Counted from the first letter of the stretch, positions 8,618 to 18,188 are shown. The stretch is 64,000 nucleotides of DNA from M55B127 sp035269185 (GCA_964430875.1 CAYSHP010000001.1:1-64000); one strand, 5' to 3'. Notes: generated by a model from the sequence alone, not told the origin. Made by a program: numbers and translations.

Positions 8618-9802
8618 ATGGCTAAGATTGCTTTTGGTGTAATCACGAATAATATTGATACTTTTTATCCTTATTGTGATTTCATATTAAATGCGCAAAA
8701 AAATGGTCATGAGATTACAAAAATGTTTATTTGTTATTCACATAGATTAAATCGAAGAAAATTGAAGGCCATGCAAAAACACGTAGATATAGAATTATTA
8801 AAGATTAATAATAATGAGAAATTAAAAAAACAACTTCTAGATTTAGGTCTAACCAAGTATGAGGTAGAGAAATTAATTCAGAGTCAGGATTTAAAAAAGT
8901 ATGGATTAGTACCTTATGGAAAACGAAGAAATATAGTATTATTAGCTGCATTACTGTCTAAACCCAAAATTGATTATTTAATGTTTTTCGATACAGATGT
9001 TAAGCCCTATGTATTAGCAGATAATGAGGGTAACAAAAGAGAAATTGATTTTGTGGGTAACCATCTTAAATACTTACAAAAAGAAAATGTAGTAGTAACT
9101 ACAAGTGATTATACCGGTTATTATATAATACCATCAATGTATTTTGATGGCTTAAAAGAATTATTAGAGGGTTTACAAAAAGAAAAAGCTTATGAATTTG
9201 TTAAATCTGAAGGCCATAATTTAATAACAGAAAGTAAAAATAATATTTTAAAGGCAAAAAGTACTAATAAGATACTGGGTGGAAACCATGCTATTGATTT
9301 AAATAAATATGAACTTCTGGCTCCATATTATTCTACTACTTATCATTATAGACAAGATTTAGTTTTAGGTAGAGGAGAAGATACACTTTTAGGACAAGTA
9401 ATACCCGATTTAGGTGGCAAGATTATAGATATTGAAACAAAAATATTTCATAATACTTTTGATAGTTATCCTGAAGTTCCCAATATTCATAATACAGATG
9501 TTCGAGAAAGATTTTATTGTGCTTGTTTAGGTTGGTTAGGAAGAAATCCTTTCTTGAATTGGTATTTGAAAAACAAGGGTGAATGGGCACCTGATAAATT
9601 TGATGATGATATAGAAAAGTTAAGAAAAAAATTAGTAAAAGGTAGTTATAAATTTGCTGATAATTATAATTCTCCCAAATTCAAAGATTTACCCGAGGCA
9701 TTTTCTGTAGCTTATTCTCAATTAGATCATATGGTAGAAGACTATGAACAATTAATGGATATTTGGAATAAAATTATTGAAGGTCTAAAACAGAGGAGGT
9801 AG
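8618..9802 (+). CDS. Predicted GT-A-type glycosyltransferase, family unclear
   Basis: 394 residues, soluble, no signal peptide. The N-terminal half looks like a nucleotide-sugar-binding GT-A fold with a DTD metal motif (125-127, within LMFFDTDVKPY). A later GRGEDT segment and a conserved-looking HNTFDSYPEVPNIHNTD stretch could supply the acceptor site. I do not recognise a named family, so the call rests on the DxD motif and on context: first gene of a tight three-gene operon (1-base and 4-base gaps) whose other members are clear glycosyltransferases. Good ribosome binding site (GGGGGG) and ATG. It sits behind a leader terminator. Confidence 0.55.
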   Translation: MAKIAFGVITNNIDTFYPYCDFILNAQKNGHEITKMFICYSHRLNRRKLKAMQKHVDIELLKINNNEKLKKQLLDLGLTKYEVEKLIQSQDLKKYGLVPYGKRRNIVLLAALLSKPKIDYLMFFDTDVKPYVLADNEGNKREIDFVGNHLKYLQKENVVVTTSDYTGYYIIPSMYFDGLKELLEGLQKEKAYEFVKSEGHNLITESKNNILKAKSTNKILGGNHAIDLNKYELLAPYYSTTYHYRQDLVLGRGEDTLLGQVIPDLGGKIIDIETKIFHNTFDSYPEVPNIHNTDVRERFYCACLGWLGRNPFLNWYLKNKGEWAPDKFDDDIEKLRKKLVKGSYKFADNYNSPKFKDLPEAFSVAYSQLDHMVEDYEQLMDIWNKIIEGLKQRR

Positions 9803-9803
9803 T

Positions 9804-10982
9804 ATGATGAGAGTACTTTTAGTTAACCATTTTCCTTTAGAAGGTTCAGGAAGTGGTATTTATACTAAAAATATTGCCAAAAGATTAGTGGAATATGGTC
9901 ATGAGGTGGAAGTAATCGTTGTAGATAAATATAAAAATAGGGGTGAAGGTTTTCCAGTAAAAACTATAATTAACTATGATTTCCCCTGCTTTACAACACA
10001 TCCGCATAGTAATAATCAGTTTTACCACCTGACAAATGATGAAATGGATGATTATTTAAGTACATTTATAAAGACTATTGATAAAGAAGTGAACAATTTT
10101 AAACCGGATATAATCCACTGTCAACATATATGGGTAGCACCTTTTGCGGCCTCAAAAACAGAAGTACCTTATATAATAACTGCTCATGGCACAGATATTA
10201 AGGGTTTTAAAAAAGATAAAAGATACCATCATATAGCTTTAAAAGCTGCAGAAAATGCAGAAAAAATAATTACTATATCAAAATACATTAATAAAAGCGT
10301 AAAAAAGCATTTTCCTGTTGAAGATAATAAATTAAAGTTGATATTAAATGGTTTTGATGAAAATATTTTTCATCCTAAAAACTTAGATAAACTAAATGTT
10401 TTAAGTAATTATATCAATAAAGATTTAACAGAATTAGATGATATTAAACTGATCAATTTTACCGGGAAATTAACAGATTTTAAAGGAGTTGATTTATTAT
10501 TAAAAGCTGCTGAAATTTATGAAAAGGAGTTTGATAATGTTATTACTTTAATAATTGGAGATGGGGAATTAAGAGAACAATTAAAACAATTAAAAGAAGA
10601 TTTAAATCTGGAATCTGTTTTCTTTTTAGGTAATTTACCTCAGGAAACTGTGGCAGAATTATATTCGATTGCAAATATTACAATAATACCTTCTAGAGTA
10701 GAACCTTTTGGCTTAGTAGCGCTAGAATCACTAGCCTGTGGAACACCTGTTATTGCTTCTAAAGCAGGGGGATTACAAGACTTTGTCAATAATAAAGTGG
10801 GTCGTTTTTTTCCTATGAATGATTATCATGCACTTAGCAAAGAGATAATTGATGCTTTAAAAAATGATGAGAAAAGTAAAAAAGGAGAAAAAGCTAGTGA
10901 GTATGCCTTAAGTAATTATTCTTGGAACAGAGTAATCGATGAACTTTTAGAAGTGTATAATGAGGTTATTAAGGAGGGCTAA
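9804..10982 (+). CDS. GT4-family glycosyltransferase
   Basis: 392 residues, cytoplasmic retaining GT-B glycosyltransferase. Seen: the N-terminal acceptor domain beginning LLVNHFPLEGSGSGIYTKN, TAHGTD, the hinge sequence NFTGKLTDFKGVDLLLKA at the start of the donor domain, IIGDGEL, and the E-x7-E signature EPFGLVALE with the following CGTPVIAS motif that binds the nucleotide sugar. Donor and acceptor are unknown. One base separates it from the upstream gene; the ribosome binding site GAGGAGG lies at the end of that gene. The operon context suggests stepwise assembly of a glycan or glucoside with its two neighbours. Confidence 0.9.
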   Translation: MMRVLLVNHFPLEGSGSGIYTKNIAKRLVEYGHEVEVIVVDKYKNRGEGFPVKTIINYDFPCFTTHPHSNNQFYHLTNDEMDDYLSTFIKTIDKEVNNFKPDIIHCQHIWVAPFAASKTEVPYIITAHGTDIKGFKKDKRYHHIALKAAENAEKIITISKYINKSVKKHFPVEDNKLKLILNGFDENIFHPKNLDKLNVLSNYINKDLTELDDIKLINFTGKLTDFKGVDLLLKAAEIYEKEFDNVITLIIGDGELREQLKQLKEDLNLESVFFLGNLPQETVAELYSIANITIIPSRVEPFGLVALESLACGTPVIASKAGGLQDFVNNKVGRFFPMNDYHALSKEIIDALKNDEKSKKGEKASEYALSNYSWNRVIDELLEVYNEVIKEG

Positions 10983-10986
10983 ATAT

Positions 10987-12732
10987 ATGAAAAAGGTTAT
11001 GGTAGTGCCTACTTATTGGGGCCGCGATTCCCAGATAGGCTGGCAGCTAGGTGATGATATATATGATCATCCTACTCCCTTAGATAAAAAGGGAACATTA
11101 CCCAGATTTTTTGAAAGCCTACAAGTTATTGAGAACCAGGATTTTGAATTAGTAATTATTTTAGCTACAACAACAAATGAAATTGAGAAAGAAGCTTGTG
11201 AAAAAGTTCAAAACTTAATAAAAAAGTACAGACCAAAAGAAATAACTACTTATCTATTATCTGCCCGGACTTTAGATAAGATAAAAACCTATTACAATAA
11301 GAATAGTTCATTACCGTTAAGATTATTTTCCCTAAGTGGCTATTCTAATATAAGGAATATTTGTATTTTCGGAGGTTATTTAGCCGGGGGAGATGTTGTG
11401 ATCTTAATTGATGATGATGAAATCTTTCAGGATGAGAGTTTTATAAAAAAAGCTTCTGAGTTTATAGGTGGAAGATTTTATGGACAGACTGTAGATGGAA
11501 TTGCAGGTTATTATATAAACGAAAATGGAGAATATTATGATGATGTAAATATAGAACCCTGGATGACTTACTGGAATAGATTTGGTAGTAAATCAAAAGC
11601 CTTTGATAAAATAATAGGTAATTCACCCCGCCTGAAGATAACGCCTTTTGCTTTTGGAGGACTTATGGTTATTCATAAAAATTTATATAAGATTGTTCCT
11701 TTTGATCCGAATTTAACTCGAGGAGAAGATATAGATTATTTAATTAATGCTAGAATGTTTGGATTTAATTTCTTTTTAGATAATAAGCTTTCTATTCTTC
11801 ATTTACCACCTGAAAAGCCTCATCCAGTTTGGCAAAGATTTAGACAGGATATGTACAGATTTTATTACGAAAAAAAGAAATTAGATACTCAGTTTGAAAA
11901 ATCAAATATGCAGATAGTTAATGCTAAAGATTTTGATCCTTATCCAGGTGAATTTATGAAAGAGGATTTAGAAGACAAAATTTTCAAGGCTAATATCATG
12001 TTGGCCCTTGATTATTTAAGTGATAATGAGATTGAAAATACTAAAGCTGCTTTAAAAAATATTCATATTTCTAAATATTCAGCTGAACCTGAGTATAATG
12101 TTTTTGAACATTATTTAAAGTTACAGGATGAATGGGAAAAGATACTAACTTTTGCTGATGAGAATCTGCCTGAACTTCAGAATATATTTAAAAAGACTGC
12201 TGTAGGGGAACAGAAAAAGAAGGTAGAAGTCAAAAAGGAAATTAAAAGCTATCCTAATATAACTGACCTACCAATCTTCAAAACAGTATCCGAAAAGGAA
12301 TTAGATGAACTGTTAAGTATTAGCCAGTTTAATAGTTATGAAGTGGGAGATAAAATTTTAACCAGGGGCGATAAAGATGATGCTCTCTATATCATACAGG
12401 AAGGCAAAGTAAAGATTTTAAATAATAAAAAAGAGGAAGGCAAAGAAATAAAGCTAGCAGAACTGGAAAGGGGCGACTTTTTTGGCCTAACTTCTTTAAT
12501 AGCAAGTAAAAGTGCAAATTATTTGGTGGATGTAGTCGCCCAGACCCCAGTAAAGCTAGTTAAAATTAATAGAGATGATATTTTTGACTTTTTTTCTGCC
12601 AATCATGAATCCAGTGTGAAATTATTACTCTATTTCATGAAAAAATTAAATAAACAATTAGAGGACCTCACCGAAATGTATACTGATGTTCAGTTAAAAG
12701 ACAGGGATATTAGTCAGATTATGGATGAATGA
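10987..12732 (+). CDS. GT2-like glycosyltransferase fused to a cyclic-nucleotide-binding-like domain
   Basis: 581 residues. Residues 1 to about 330 form a GT-A glycosyltransferase domain: VVPTYWGRDS at the start, LIDDDE (141-145) as the metal motif and TRGEDIDYL (GED 246-248) as probable catalytic loop. A helical linker follows (about 330-425). Residues about 427-560 are a CRP/cNMP-binding beta-roll: LPIFKTVSEKELDELL, GDKDDALYIIQEGKVKIL and GDFFGLTSLI. The phosphate-binding cassette lacks the usual E of FGE and the R that contacts the cyclic phosphate, so the ligand may be different or absent. The ATG at 10987 with AAGGAGGG is preferred over one nine codons upstream (10960). The tail overlaps the convergent GH13 gene by 14 bases. 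Confidence 0.8.
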   Translation: MKKVMVVPTYWGRDSQIGWQLGDDIYDHPTPLDKKGTLPRFFESLQVIENQDFELVIILATTTNEIEKEACEKVQNLIKKYRPKEITTYLLSARTLDKIKTYYNKNSSLPLRLFSLSGYSNIRNICIFGGYLAGGDVVILIDDDEIFQDESFIKKASEFIGGRFYGQTVDGIAGYYINENGEYYDDVNIEPWMTYWNRFGSKSKAFDKIIGNSPRLKITPFAFGGLMVIHKNLYKIVPFDPNLTRGEDIDYLINARMFGFNFFLDNKLSILHLPPEKPHPVWQRFRQDMYRFYYEKKKLDTQFEKSNMQIVNAKDFDPYPGEFMKEDLEDKIFKANIMLALDYLSDNEIENTKAALKNIHISKYSAEPEYNVFEHYLKLQDEWEKILTFADENLPELQNIFKKTAVGEQKKKVEVKKEIKSYPNITDLPIFKTVSEKELDELLSISQFNSYEVGDKILTRGDKDDALYIIQEGKVKILNNKKEEGKEIKLAELERGDFFGLTSLIASKSANYLVDVVAQTPVKLVKINRDDIFDFFSANHESSVKLLLYFMKKLNKQLEDLTEMYTDVQLKDRDISQIMDE

Positions 12733-14467
12733 ATATCTTACCCTCATAGTCGTGCATTTGAACTGTCAAAGTTCCATTATCGCTTTCTGTAACCTCATTA
12801 CTGATAAGATCTGTATACTTACCTGTTCTTTCTATTTCAAAGGTTACATTTTGTGAAATATGGCTGTTATTTATCACAACATAAACAGTCTTATATTGGT
12901 ATCTTCTTTTAAAGACTAAAACATTATTAGCTTCATCTTTTAAAACCATTCTAATATCTCCTCTATAAAGGGGAGATGTATTTTTTTTGATCTCAATAAG
13001 TTTCTTGTAATAGTCTAAAAGGTCATTTTTCTTTACTTCATCCCAGGGCATACATCTTCTGTTATCAGGATCTTTGCCTCCTTTTAAGCCTAATTCATCA
13101 CCATAATATACCATTGGTATCCCGGGAAAAGTCATCATGAATAATATAGCTAACTTAAGTTGTTTTTTACTTTCACAGTATTCATATATGCGTGGAATAT
13201 CATGACTTGATAAAAGATTTAAAAGGATATTACTAGTATCTTCTCGATAATGGTAATAGTTTTTTATAATTAAAGAAGCAAATTTTTCAACTCCTATTTC
13301 GTTTGTACCAAAAAATTTTATGGCTGCCCAGTTAAAGGGATAGTTCATAACTGTATCAAATCGGTCTCCCCGCAGCCATTTGCGGGCACTGTGCCATATT
13401 TCTCCTATTAAAACAGCCTCAGGTTTGATTTCTTTTACTTTTTCTCTAAATTCCCTCCAAAATTCCATATGGACTTCATCTGATACATCTAATCTCCATC
13501 CATCAATATCAAGTTCTTTCATCCAGTATTTAACTACATTTAGAAGGTATTTTTGTACAGCTGGATTACTTGTGTTGAGTTTAGGCATTGATTTAACCTG
13601 AGTTGCAAAAGTAACATAATTAATTGGTTTTTCAGTTTTTATTGGTAGTTCATCATAAAAAAACCAGTCTTTATATTTAGATTTTTCTCCATACTTAATT
13701 AAATCTTGAAAAGCAAAGAAGTTTATATCACAATGGTTAAAAACAGCATCTAATATTACTTTTATATTTCTAGCATGTGCTTTTTTAACTAATTCTTTTG
13801 CTTTGTCTAAGTCTCCAAAGTTAGAATCGATCTTATAATAATCAGCAATATTATATTTATGGTTAGAATCTGATTCAAAGATGGGAGTTAAATATATAGC
13901 ATTGATACCCAAATCATTTAGATAATCTAATTTTTGGATAATACCTTCCAAATCCCCTCCAAATAAGGAATAATGATCTGGTTTGTCACCCCAATCTAGA
14001 GTTTCTTCAGGATCAAGTTTTGGGTTTCCCTTATTAAATCTATCTGGAAATATTTGATAAATAACAGCCTTTTGAAGCCAGTCCGGTCTTTTAAATTTTT
14101 CATAATCAGTGATAATTGGGTATTGAAAAAAACCTGCTTCATGACCACGCGGCCTATTTTCAAAAAAGCCTTTTTCATTATACCAATACTTATTACCCAA
14201 ATAATCTTCTAAAAGAAAATGGTATCTAAAACGGGGGTCTTCTAAATGTAATTTTACACTGTAGTAATCATGTGTTTGGTCACTACCAACTAATTCCATA
14301 TTCTTACTATTTACTGGATCTTTATAAAAATCGAACTTAGGTCCATATATTATCTTAACGTTCTTTAAATCATTTTTAGCTGTAATCAATCTTACCCGCA
14401 AGGAATTATCATCAAGTGGATAGGATAGATTATCTATACTTTTATGGTAAATAGCGGCTTTATTCAA
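12719..14467 (-). CDS. GH13 cyclomaltodextrinase/neopullulanase-type alpha-glucosidase
   Basis: 582 residues, no signal peptide, so cytoplasmic. An N-terminal beta-sandwich (about 1-120, CBM34-like) precedes the GH13 barrel. Catalytic residues are visible: nucleophile D327 in GWRLDVSDEV, acid E356 in LIGEIWH and D423 in LSSHDIPR. The MPKLNTSNP motif is typical of the cyclomaltodextrinase/neopullulanase/maltogenic amylase group. It would hydrolyse maltodextrins brought in by the MalEFG system encoded just upstream (16-26 base gap, same strand), so it is probably the last gene of that operon. GTG at 14476 touches the ribosome binding site GGGAGG; TTG at 14467 is 8 bases away and is the better start. 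Confidence 0.88.
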   Translation of the reverse strand: MNKAAIYHKSIDNLSYPLDDNSLRVRLITAKNDLKNVKIIYGPKFDFYKDPVNSKNMELVGSDQTHDYYSVKLHLEDPRFRYHFLLEDYLGNKYWYNEKGFFENRPRGHEAGFFQYPIITDYEKFKRPDWLQKAVIYQIFPDRFNKGNPKLDPEETLDWGDKPDHYSLFGGDLEGIIQKLDYLNDLGINAIYLTPIFESDSNHKYNIADYYKIDSNFGDLDKAKELVKKAHARNIKVILDAVFNHCDINFFAFQDLIKYGEKSKYKDWFFYDELPIKTEKPINYVTFATQVKSMPKLNTSNPAVQKYLLNVVKYWMKELDIDGWRLDVSDEVHMEFWREFREKVKEIKPEAVLIGEIWHSARKWLRGDRFDTVMNYPFNWAAIKFFGTNEIGVEKFASLIIKNYYHYREDTSNILLNLLSSHDIPRIYEYCESKKQLKLAILFMMTFPGIPMVYYGDELGLKGGKDPDNRRCMPWDEVKKNDLLDYYKKLIEIKKNTSPLYRGDIRMVLKDEANNVLVFKRRYQYKTVYVVINNSHISQNVTFEIERTGKYTDLISNEVTESDNGTLTVQMHDYEGKIFIHP

Positions 14468-14492
14468 AGAGCACACCTCCCTATTTTATAGA

Positions 14493-15350
14493 TTAGCCTT
14501 TGACAGCTCCACCGATCAGTCCATGCACAATATATTTTTGGACTAACATAAAGAGGACAACAATTGGTATAGCCCCAATAAGAGCGGCAGCAGAAAATAC
14601 TCCCCAGCGGTTAGCATACATATCTGAAATGAAAAGATGGAGTCCCACTGCAAGAGTATACTTTTCATTAGAATTCAAAATGATACTGGCTAATATATAC
14701 TCTGAGTAGGTGGCAATAAACTGCAGGACAAAAAGTACAGCCAGGATGGGTCGGGCTAATGGTAATATTATCTTGTAAAAAGCCTGGAACTTACTTGCCC
14801 CATCTATATATGCCGCTTCTTCAAGAGAAGTGGGGATAGTATCTAAATAGCCTTTCATTAACCAGGTGTTAACCCCAATTGCTCCACCTAAATAGATCGT
14901 GATAATGGCCGGATGAGTATTAAGACCAAAGGCTGGTAGTACCTCCTGTATATTTAAAAATAGCAAATAGATTGCGACCATGGCCAACATCTGAGGAAAT
15001 ATTTGGATTAAAAGAATTACAAAAAGACCTTTTCTACGGCCCCTAAATTTAAATCTGGAAAATGGATAGGCTGCTAAGGCTGTCATGCTAACAGCAATCG
15101 TTGCTGTGATGAAAGAGATTTTTACACTGTTCCACAGCCAGATCAAAAAAGGATGCTGTTCATTATTAAATAAATATTTGAAGTTATCAAAATTAGCATT
15201 TGTTGGAATTAATTTTTGGTTGATTAAGGTATTAGCTGGATTTAAAGCAGCTGATAATGTCCAGACTAAAGGGAAAAGGGCAAATATTATAACTATCCAA
15301 ATTATCAAATGTTTTAGTAATTTTATTTTTTTATCCTGGCGTCTATACAT
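14493..15350 (-). CDS. malG: Maltose/maltodextrin ABC transporter permease MalG
   Basis: 285 residues, six predicted membrane helices, inner-membrane permease subunit of a carbohydrate ABC importer. The EAA loop that docks the ATPase is present (EEAAYIDGASKFQAFYKIILPL region, split here: EEAAYIDGAS then FYKIILPLARP, about 180-205). The C-terminus VHGLIGGAVKG is the MalG ending that in E. coli reaches into the translocation path. Start overlaps the end of malF by 8 bases, with GAGGAGGTGA upstream. No MalK/MsmX ATPase gene is in the window, so the ATPase must be encoded elsewhere. Confidence 0.92.
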   Translation of the reverse strand: MYRRQDKKIKLLKHLIIWIVIIFALFPLVWTLSAALNPANTLINQKLIPTNANFDNFKYLFNNEQHPFLIWLWNSVKISFITATIAVSMTALAAYPFSRFKFRGRRKGLFVILLIQIFPQMLAMVAIYLLFLNIQEVLPAFGLNTHPAIITIYLGGAIGVNTWLMKGYLDTIPTSLEEAAYIDGASKFQAFYKIILPLARPILAVLFVLQFIATYSEYILASIILNSNEKYTLAVGLHLFISDMYANRWGVFSAAALIGAIPIVVLFMLVQKYIVHGLIGGAVKG

Positions 15351-16902
15351 TTTCCTTCACCTCCTCAAGGGCTCCTGTATATTTGAAGTTAAACCATGTA
15401 ATTACAGCTGTTATCATAAAGATAATAATACTTACAGCACTGGCTAGACCAAAGTCAGCTCCGCGGCCACTTTCAAAAGAAAGACGATACGTATAAGAAA
15501 TCAAAATATCAGTACCACCGGCTGGAGTTTGTGCTCCTACAATAGGGGGTCCACCTTCATTAAATAGATAAATAACATTGAAATTATTAAAATTAAAGGC
15601 AAATGATGAAATTAAAAGAGGTCCTATACTAACTAATATTAGAGGTAAAGTAATGTTTTTAAACCTCTGCCATCCTGTTGCTCCATCTATTGCGGCAGCC
15701 TCGTAAAGATCATTAGGTATACTTTGTAAAGCTCCCAAACTAATTAACATCATATAAGGAAACCCTAACCATAAATTAATAACTATGAGTGCAAAGCGGG
15801 ACCAGAATACACTCTGCAGCCAGGGGATTGTATCAAGAGATAAGGTCTGCAATATTTGATTGACCACCCCAACTTCAGTATTTAAAAGTCCTCTCCATAT
15901 TAAAACTGATATAAAGGCTGGTAAGGCATAAGGCAAGATTAGTATTACCCTATATATTTTTTTAAATCTTAAAGATTCATCATTTAACAATATAGCCATA
16001 AATAAACCCAGGGCAAAGGTAGTGACTACACTTAAGATTGCCCATTCAAAGGTCCATAAAAAGACTCTTAAGAAAGGCCCTTGAACTCTTTCATCAGTGA
16101 GTAAGGTGAGATAATTTTCCCATCCTAAAAATGTTCTAAAGCCGGGTAATAATTTTTCGCCTTCACTTGAGGCAAACGAACCTTTTTTTGGAAAATATTC
16201 TACATTATTTTTTATATCTAAAATTTTATCTTCGCTAGCCACATATTTATACTGTTGTCTATATAAAGAAAATGCATTTAAACTTTTCATTTTTAATATA
16301 TTGTCATTAAATGGAATTTCAAGATTCTGCAGAGTTGATAAATTCTTAAGCAAATCCCCCCGGGATAGACGTTTATAATTTTTGACCTGATCTATTGTAC
16401 CATCCCCATCTGGATCACGCAAGCGAGGATCACCAGCATTTATTTCTTCAATGTTCTGATTTATTGCCAGATACAAGTTTCCTTGCTTATCATTTAAGAG
16501 AATTGCATATTCCTTTTCATTAGGCAGTTTAAAAGCTTCATAACTAAAATCTTGAGAATCTCCCGGTAGATAATACCTGTTTTCTAATTGTTCAATTACT
16601 TGGTCTTTAGATAGGATATGACCGGTTCCATAATTGGTAAAAGAGACATAAACTGTATAAAAGATAGGATAAACAACAAGCAGTATCATAAAAAATGTAC
16701 CAGGGAATATATATCTGAGAGGGTAAGCTTTTTTTGATAGATATATAAAATTAATAATTGCGGTTACAACTATTAAAATAGTTAAAAAGATATATTTGTG
16801 TTCAGTAAATAAGATGGTGGCACTCCATACTGCTAGTGCATCTAATATACTTAAAAAAATTATTTTAGCTAGATATAAAAAATTATTTTTCCAGAAGCTC
16901 AC
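15343..16902 (-). CDS. malF: Maltose/maltodextrin ABC transporter permease MalF
   Basis: 519 residues, close to E. coli MalF (514) and longer than most Gram-positive MalF proteins. Membrane segments near the N-terminus (about 8-55 and 65-90) are followed by a large extracytoplasmic P2-like loop (about 92-270), then the core permease domain with the EAA loop EAAAIDGATGWQRF. In E. coli the P2 loop contacts MalE. Within this loop, residues 163-171 (DPDGDGTID) resemble a calcium-binding DxDxDG loop. GTG start after AAGGAGGG. A hairpin with a T-run lies between malE and this gene. Partner of MalG (8-base overlap). Confidence 0.92.
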   Translation of the reverse strand: MSFWKNNFLYLAKIIFLSILDALAVWSATILFTEHKYIFLTILIVVTAIINFIYLSKKAYPLRYIFPGTFFMILLVVYPIFYTVYVSFTNYGTGHILSKDQVIEQLENRYYLPGDSQDFSYEAFKLPNEKEYAILLNDKQGNLYLAINQNIEEINAGDPRLRDPDGDGTIDQVKNYKRLSRGDLLKNLSTLQNLEIPFNDNILKMKSLNAFSLYRQQYKYVASEDKILDIKNNVEYFPKKGSFASSEGEKLLPGFRTFLGWENYLTLLTDERVQGPFLRVFLWTFEWAILSVVTTFALGLFMAILLNDESLRFKKIYRVILILPYALPAFISVLIWRGLLNTEVGVVNQILQTLSLDTIPWLQSVFWSRFALIVINLWLGFPYMMLISLGALQSIPNDLYEAAAIDGATGWQRFKNITLPLILVSIGPLLISSFAFNFNNFNVIYLFNEGGPPIVGAQTPAGGTDILISYTYRLSFESGRGADFGLASAVSIIIFMITAVITWFNFKYTGALEEVKENV

Positions 16903-16932
16903 TATTCGCCCTCCTTTTTTTAATTTAATTAT

Positions 16933-16966
16933 AAAAAAACTGGTGCCCTACTATGGACACCAGTTT
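16933..16966 (-). terminator. Intercistronic terminator between malE and malF
   Basis: Read on the minus strand, AAACTGGTG pairs with CACCAGTTT around a short loop, followed by seven T residues (plus-strand A-run 16933-16939). It lies between malE stop and malF start, so it probably allows partial read-through and gives more MalE than MalFG, as is usual for binding-protein operons. Confidence 0.75.
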
Positions 16967-16988
16967 GATTGCAAAAATAAATGATATA

Positions 16989-18188
16989 TTATTGACTAGC
17001 TTCAATTGCTTTTTCAATTTGTTCAACTGCATTATCCAGTGCAGGTTTAACATCTTGTTTTTGAGTTAATACTAATTCTAAAGCATCGCTCCATGCTTCC
17101 CAGACAGATGCCATTTCAGGAATACTGGGCATCGGTGTACCATCTGCGGCACTTTTTAAAACACCAGCTACATCTGGATTATCAGATGCTTCTTCAGCTG
17201 CAGGTAGGTATACAGGAGGACGACTGCCTGTTTCATAAAGATCTAACATTGTTTCTTTGTTAGCAATAAATTCATTTAAGAAGGCCTGGGCAAGAATTTT
17301 GTTTTTGCTAAATGCACTGATCATAAAGCCCTGAACACCAACGAAAGGTTTAGGTGGATTACCTTCAATTTTAGGTAGTTGTGTAAAACCATAATCTATA
17401 CCTGCTTCTTCTAGTGCTGGTAGAGCCCATGGTCCAGTTAGCATCATACCAACTTGACCATTGGTAAATAAACTGGTCATTGTTTGGTAATCAACAAAGG
17501 GGACTACACCGTCTTCATAAAGATTATCAAGTTTTTGTAAGCCTAAAACAGCACCTTCATTGTTCAATCCGACATCATTTGGATTTAATACGCCTTCATC
17601 ATTAGTACCGAATACATATCCGCCGGGTCCACTCATAAAGGGGAAGGTGTGGTATGGGTCAGGTTGTGGCATAATAAAGCCATACATTTCTTCTTCTTTA
17701 TCAGTGATATTTCTAACAATTGCTTCAAAAGCGGAGAAACTTGTAGGTGGATCAGGTACGATATCTTTATTATAGATAAGTCCTACTGCTTCAATGGCAT
17801 AGGGTACTGCGTAAACATTTTCACCCCAGCTAAAAGCATTAATTGCTACATCATAAAAATCATCTCTTTTATCTCCTAATTCAATTGGAGCAATAAGGCC
17901 ATTGGAAACTAGGGCACCTAACCAGTCATGAGCACCAACTATAATGTCTGGTCCTTCTCCGGAAGGGGCTTCAACTGCCATATTATCTCTAATGTCACCA
18001 AATGCTTTTTCCTGGATTTCTACTGGTATTCCGTATTCAGCTTCAAATTGATCTTTAACTGAGTTCAATACTTTAATACGGTTTTCGTCAGCCCAGATTA
18101 AAAGTTTTCCTTCTTCTGAAGCTGCAACTAGTGCGTTAATACTAAATAACATAGTAAGAACTAATAAAAATACAACAAACTTTTTCAT
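16989..18188 (-). CDS. malE: Maltose/maltodextrin-binding protein MalE
   Basis: 399 residues, extracytoplasmic solute-binding protein. Signal peptide about 1-23 (MKKFVVFLLVLTMLFS then ALVAASEE) with an A-x-A type cleavage site and no lipobox cysteine, so it is a free periplasmic protein and not a lipoprotein. Typical motifs follow: GKLLIWADENR, PDIIVGAHDWLGAL, YAVPYAIEAVGLIYNKD and GVQGFMISAFSKN. It should deliver maltodextrins to MalFG. A GTG at 18200 lies on the ribosome binding site; the ATG at 18188 is 11 bases from GGAGG and gives a normal signal peptide, so I use it. Upstream DNA holds two large inverted repeats. Confidence 0.92.
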   Translation of the reverse strand: MKKFVVFLLVLTMLFSINALVAASEEGKLLIWADENRIKVLNSVKDQFEAEYGIPVEIQEKAFGDIRDNMAVEAPSGEGPDIIVGAHDWLGALVSNGLIAPIELGDKRDDFYDVAINAFSWGENVYAVPYAIEAVGLIYNKDIVPDPPTSFSAFEAIVRNITDKEEEMYGFIMPQPDPYHTFPFMSGPGGYVFGTNDEGVLNPNDVGLNNEGAVLGLQKLDNLYEDGVVPFVDYQTMTSLFTNGQVGMMLTGPWALPALEEAGIDYGFTQLPKIEGNPPKPFVGVQGFMISAFSKNKILAQAFLNEFIANKETMLDLYETGSRPPVYLPAAEEASDNPDVAGVLKSAADGTPMPSIPEMASVWEAWSDALELVLTQKQDVKPALDNAVEQIEKAIEASQ

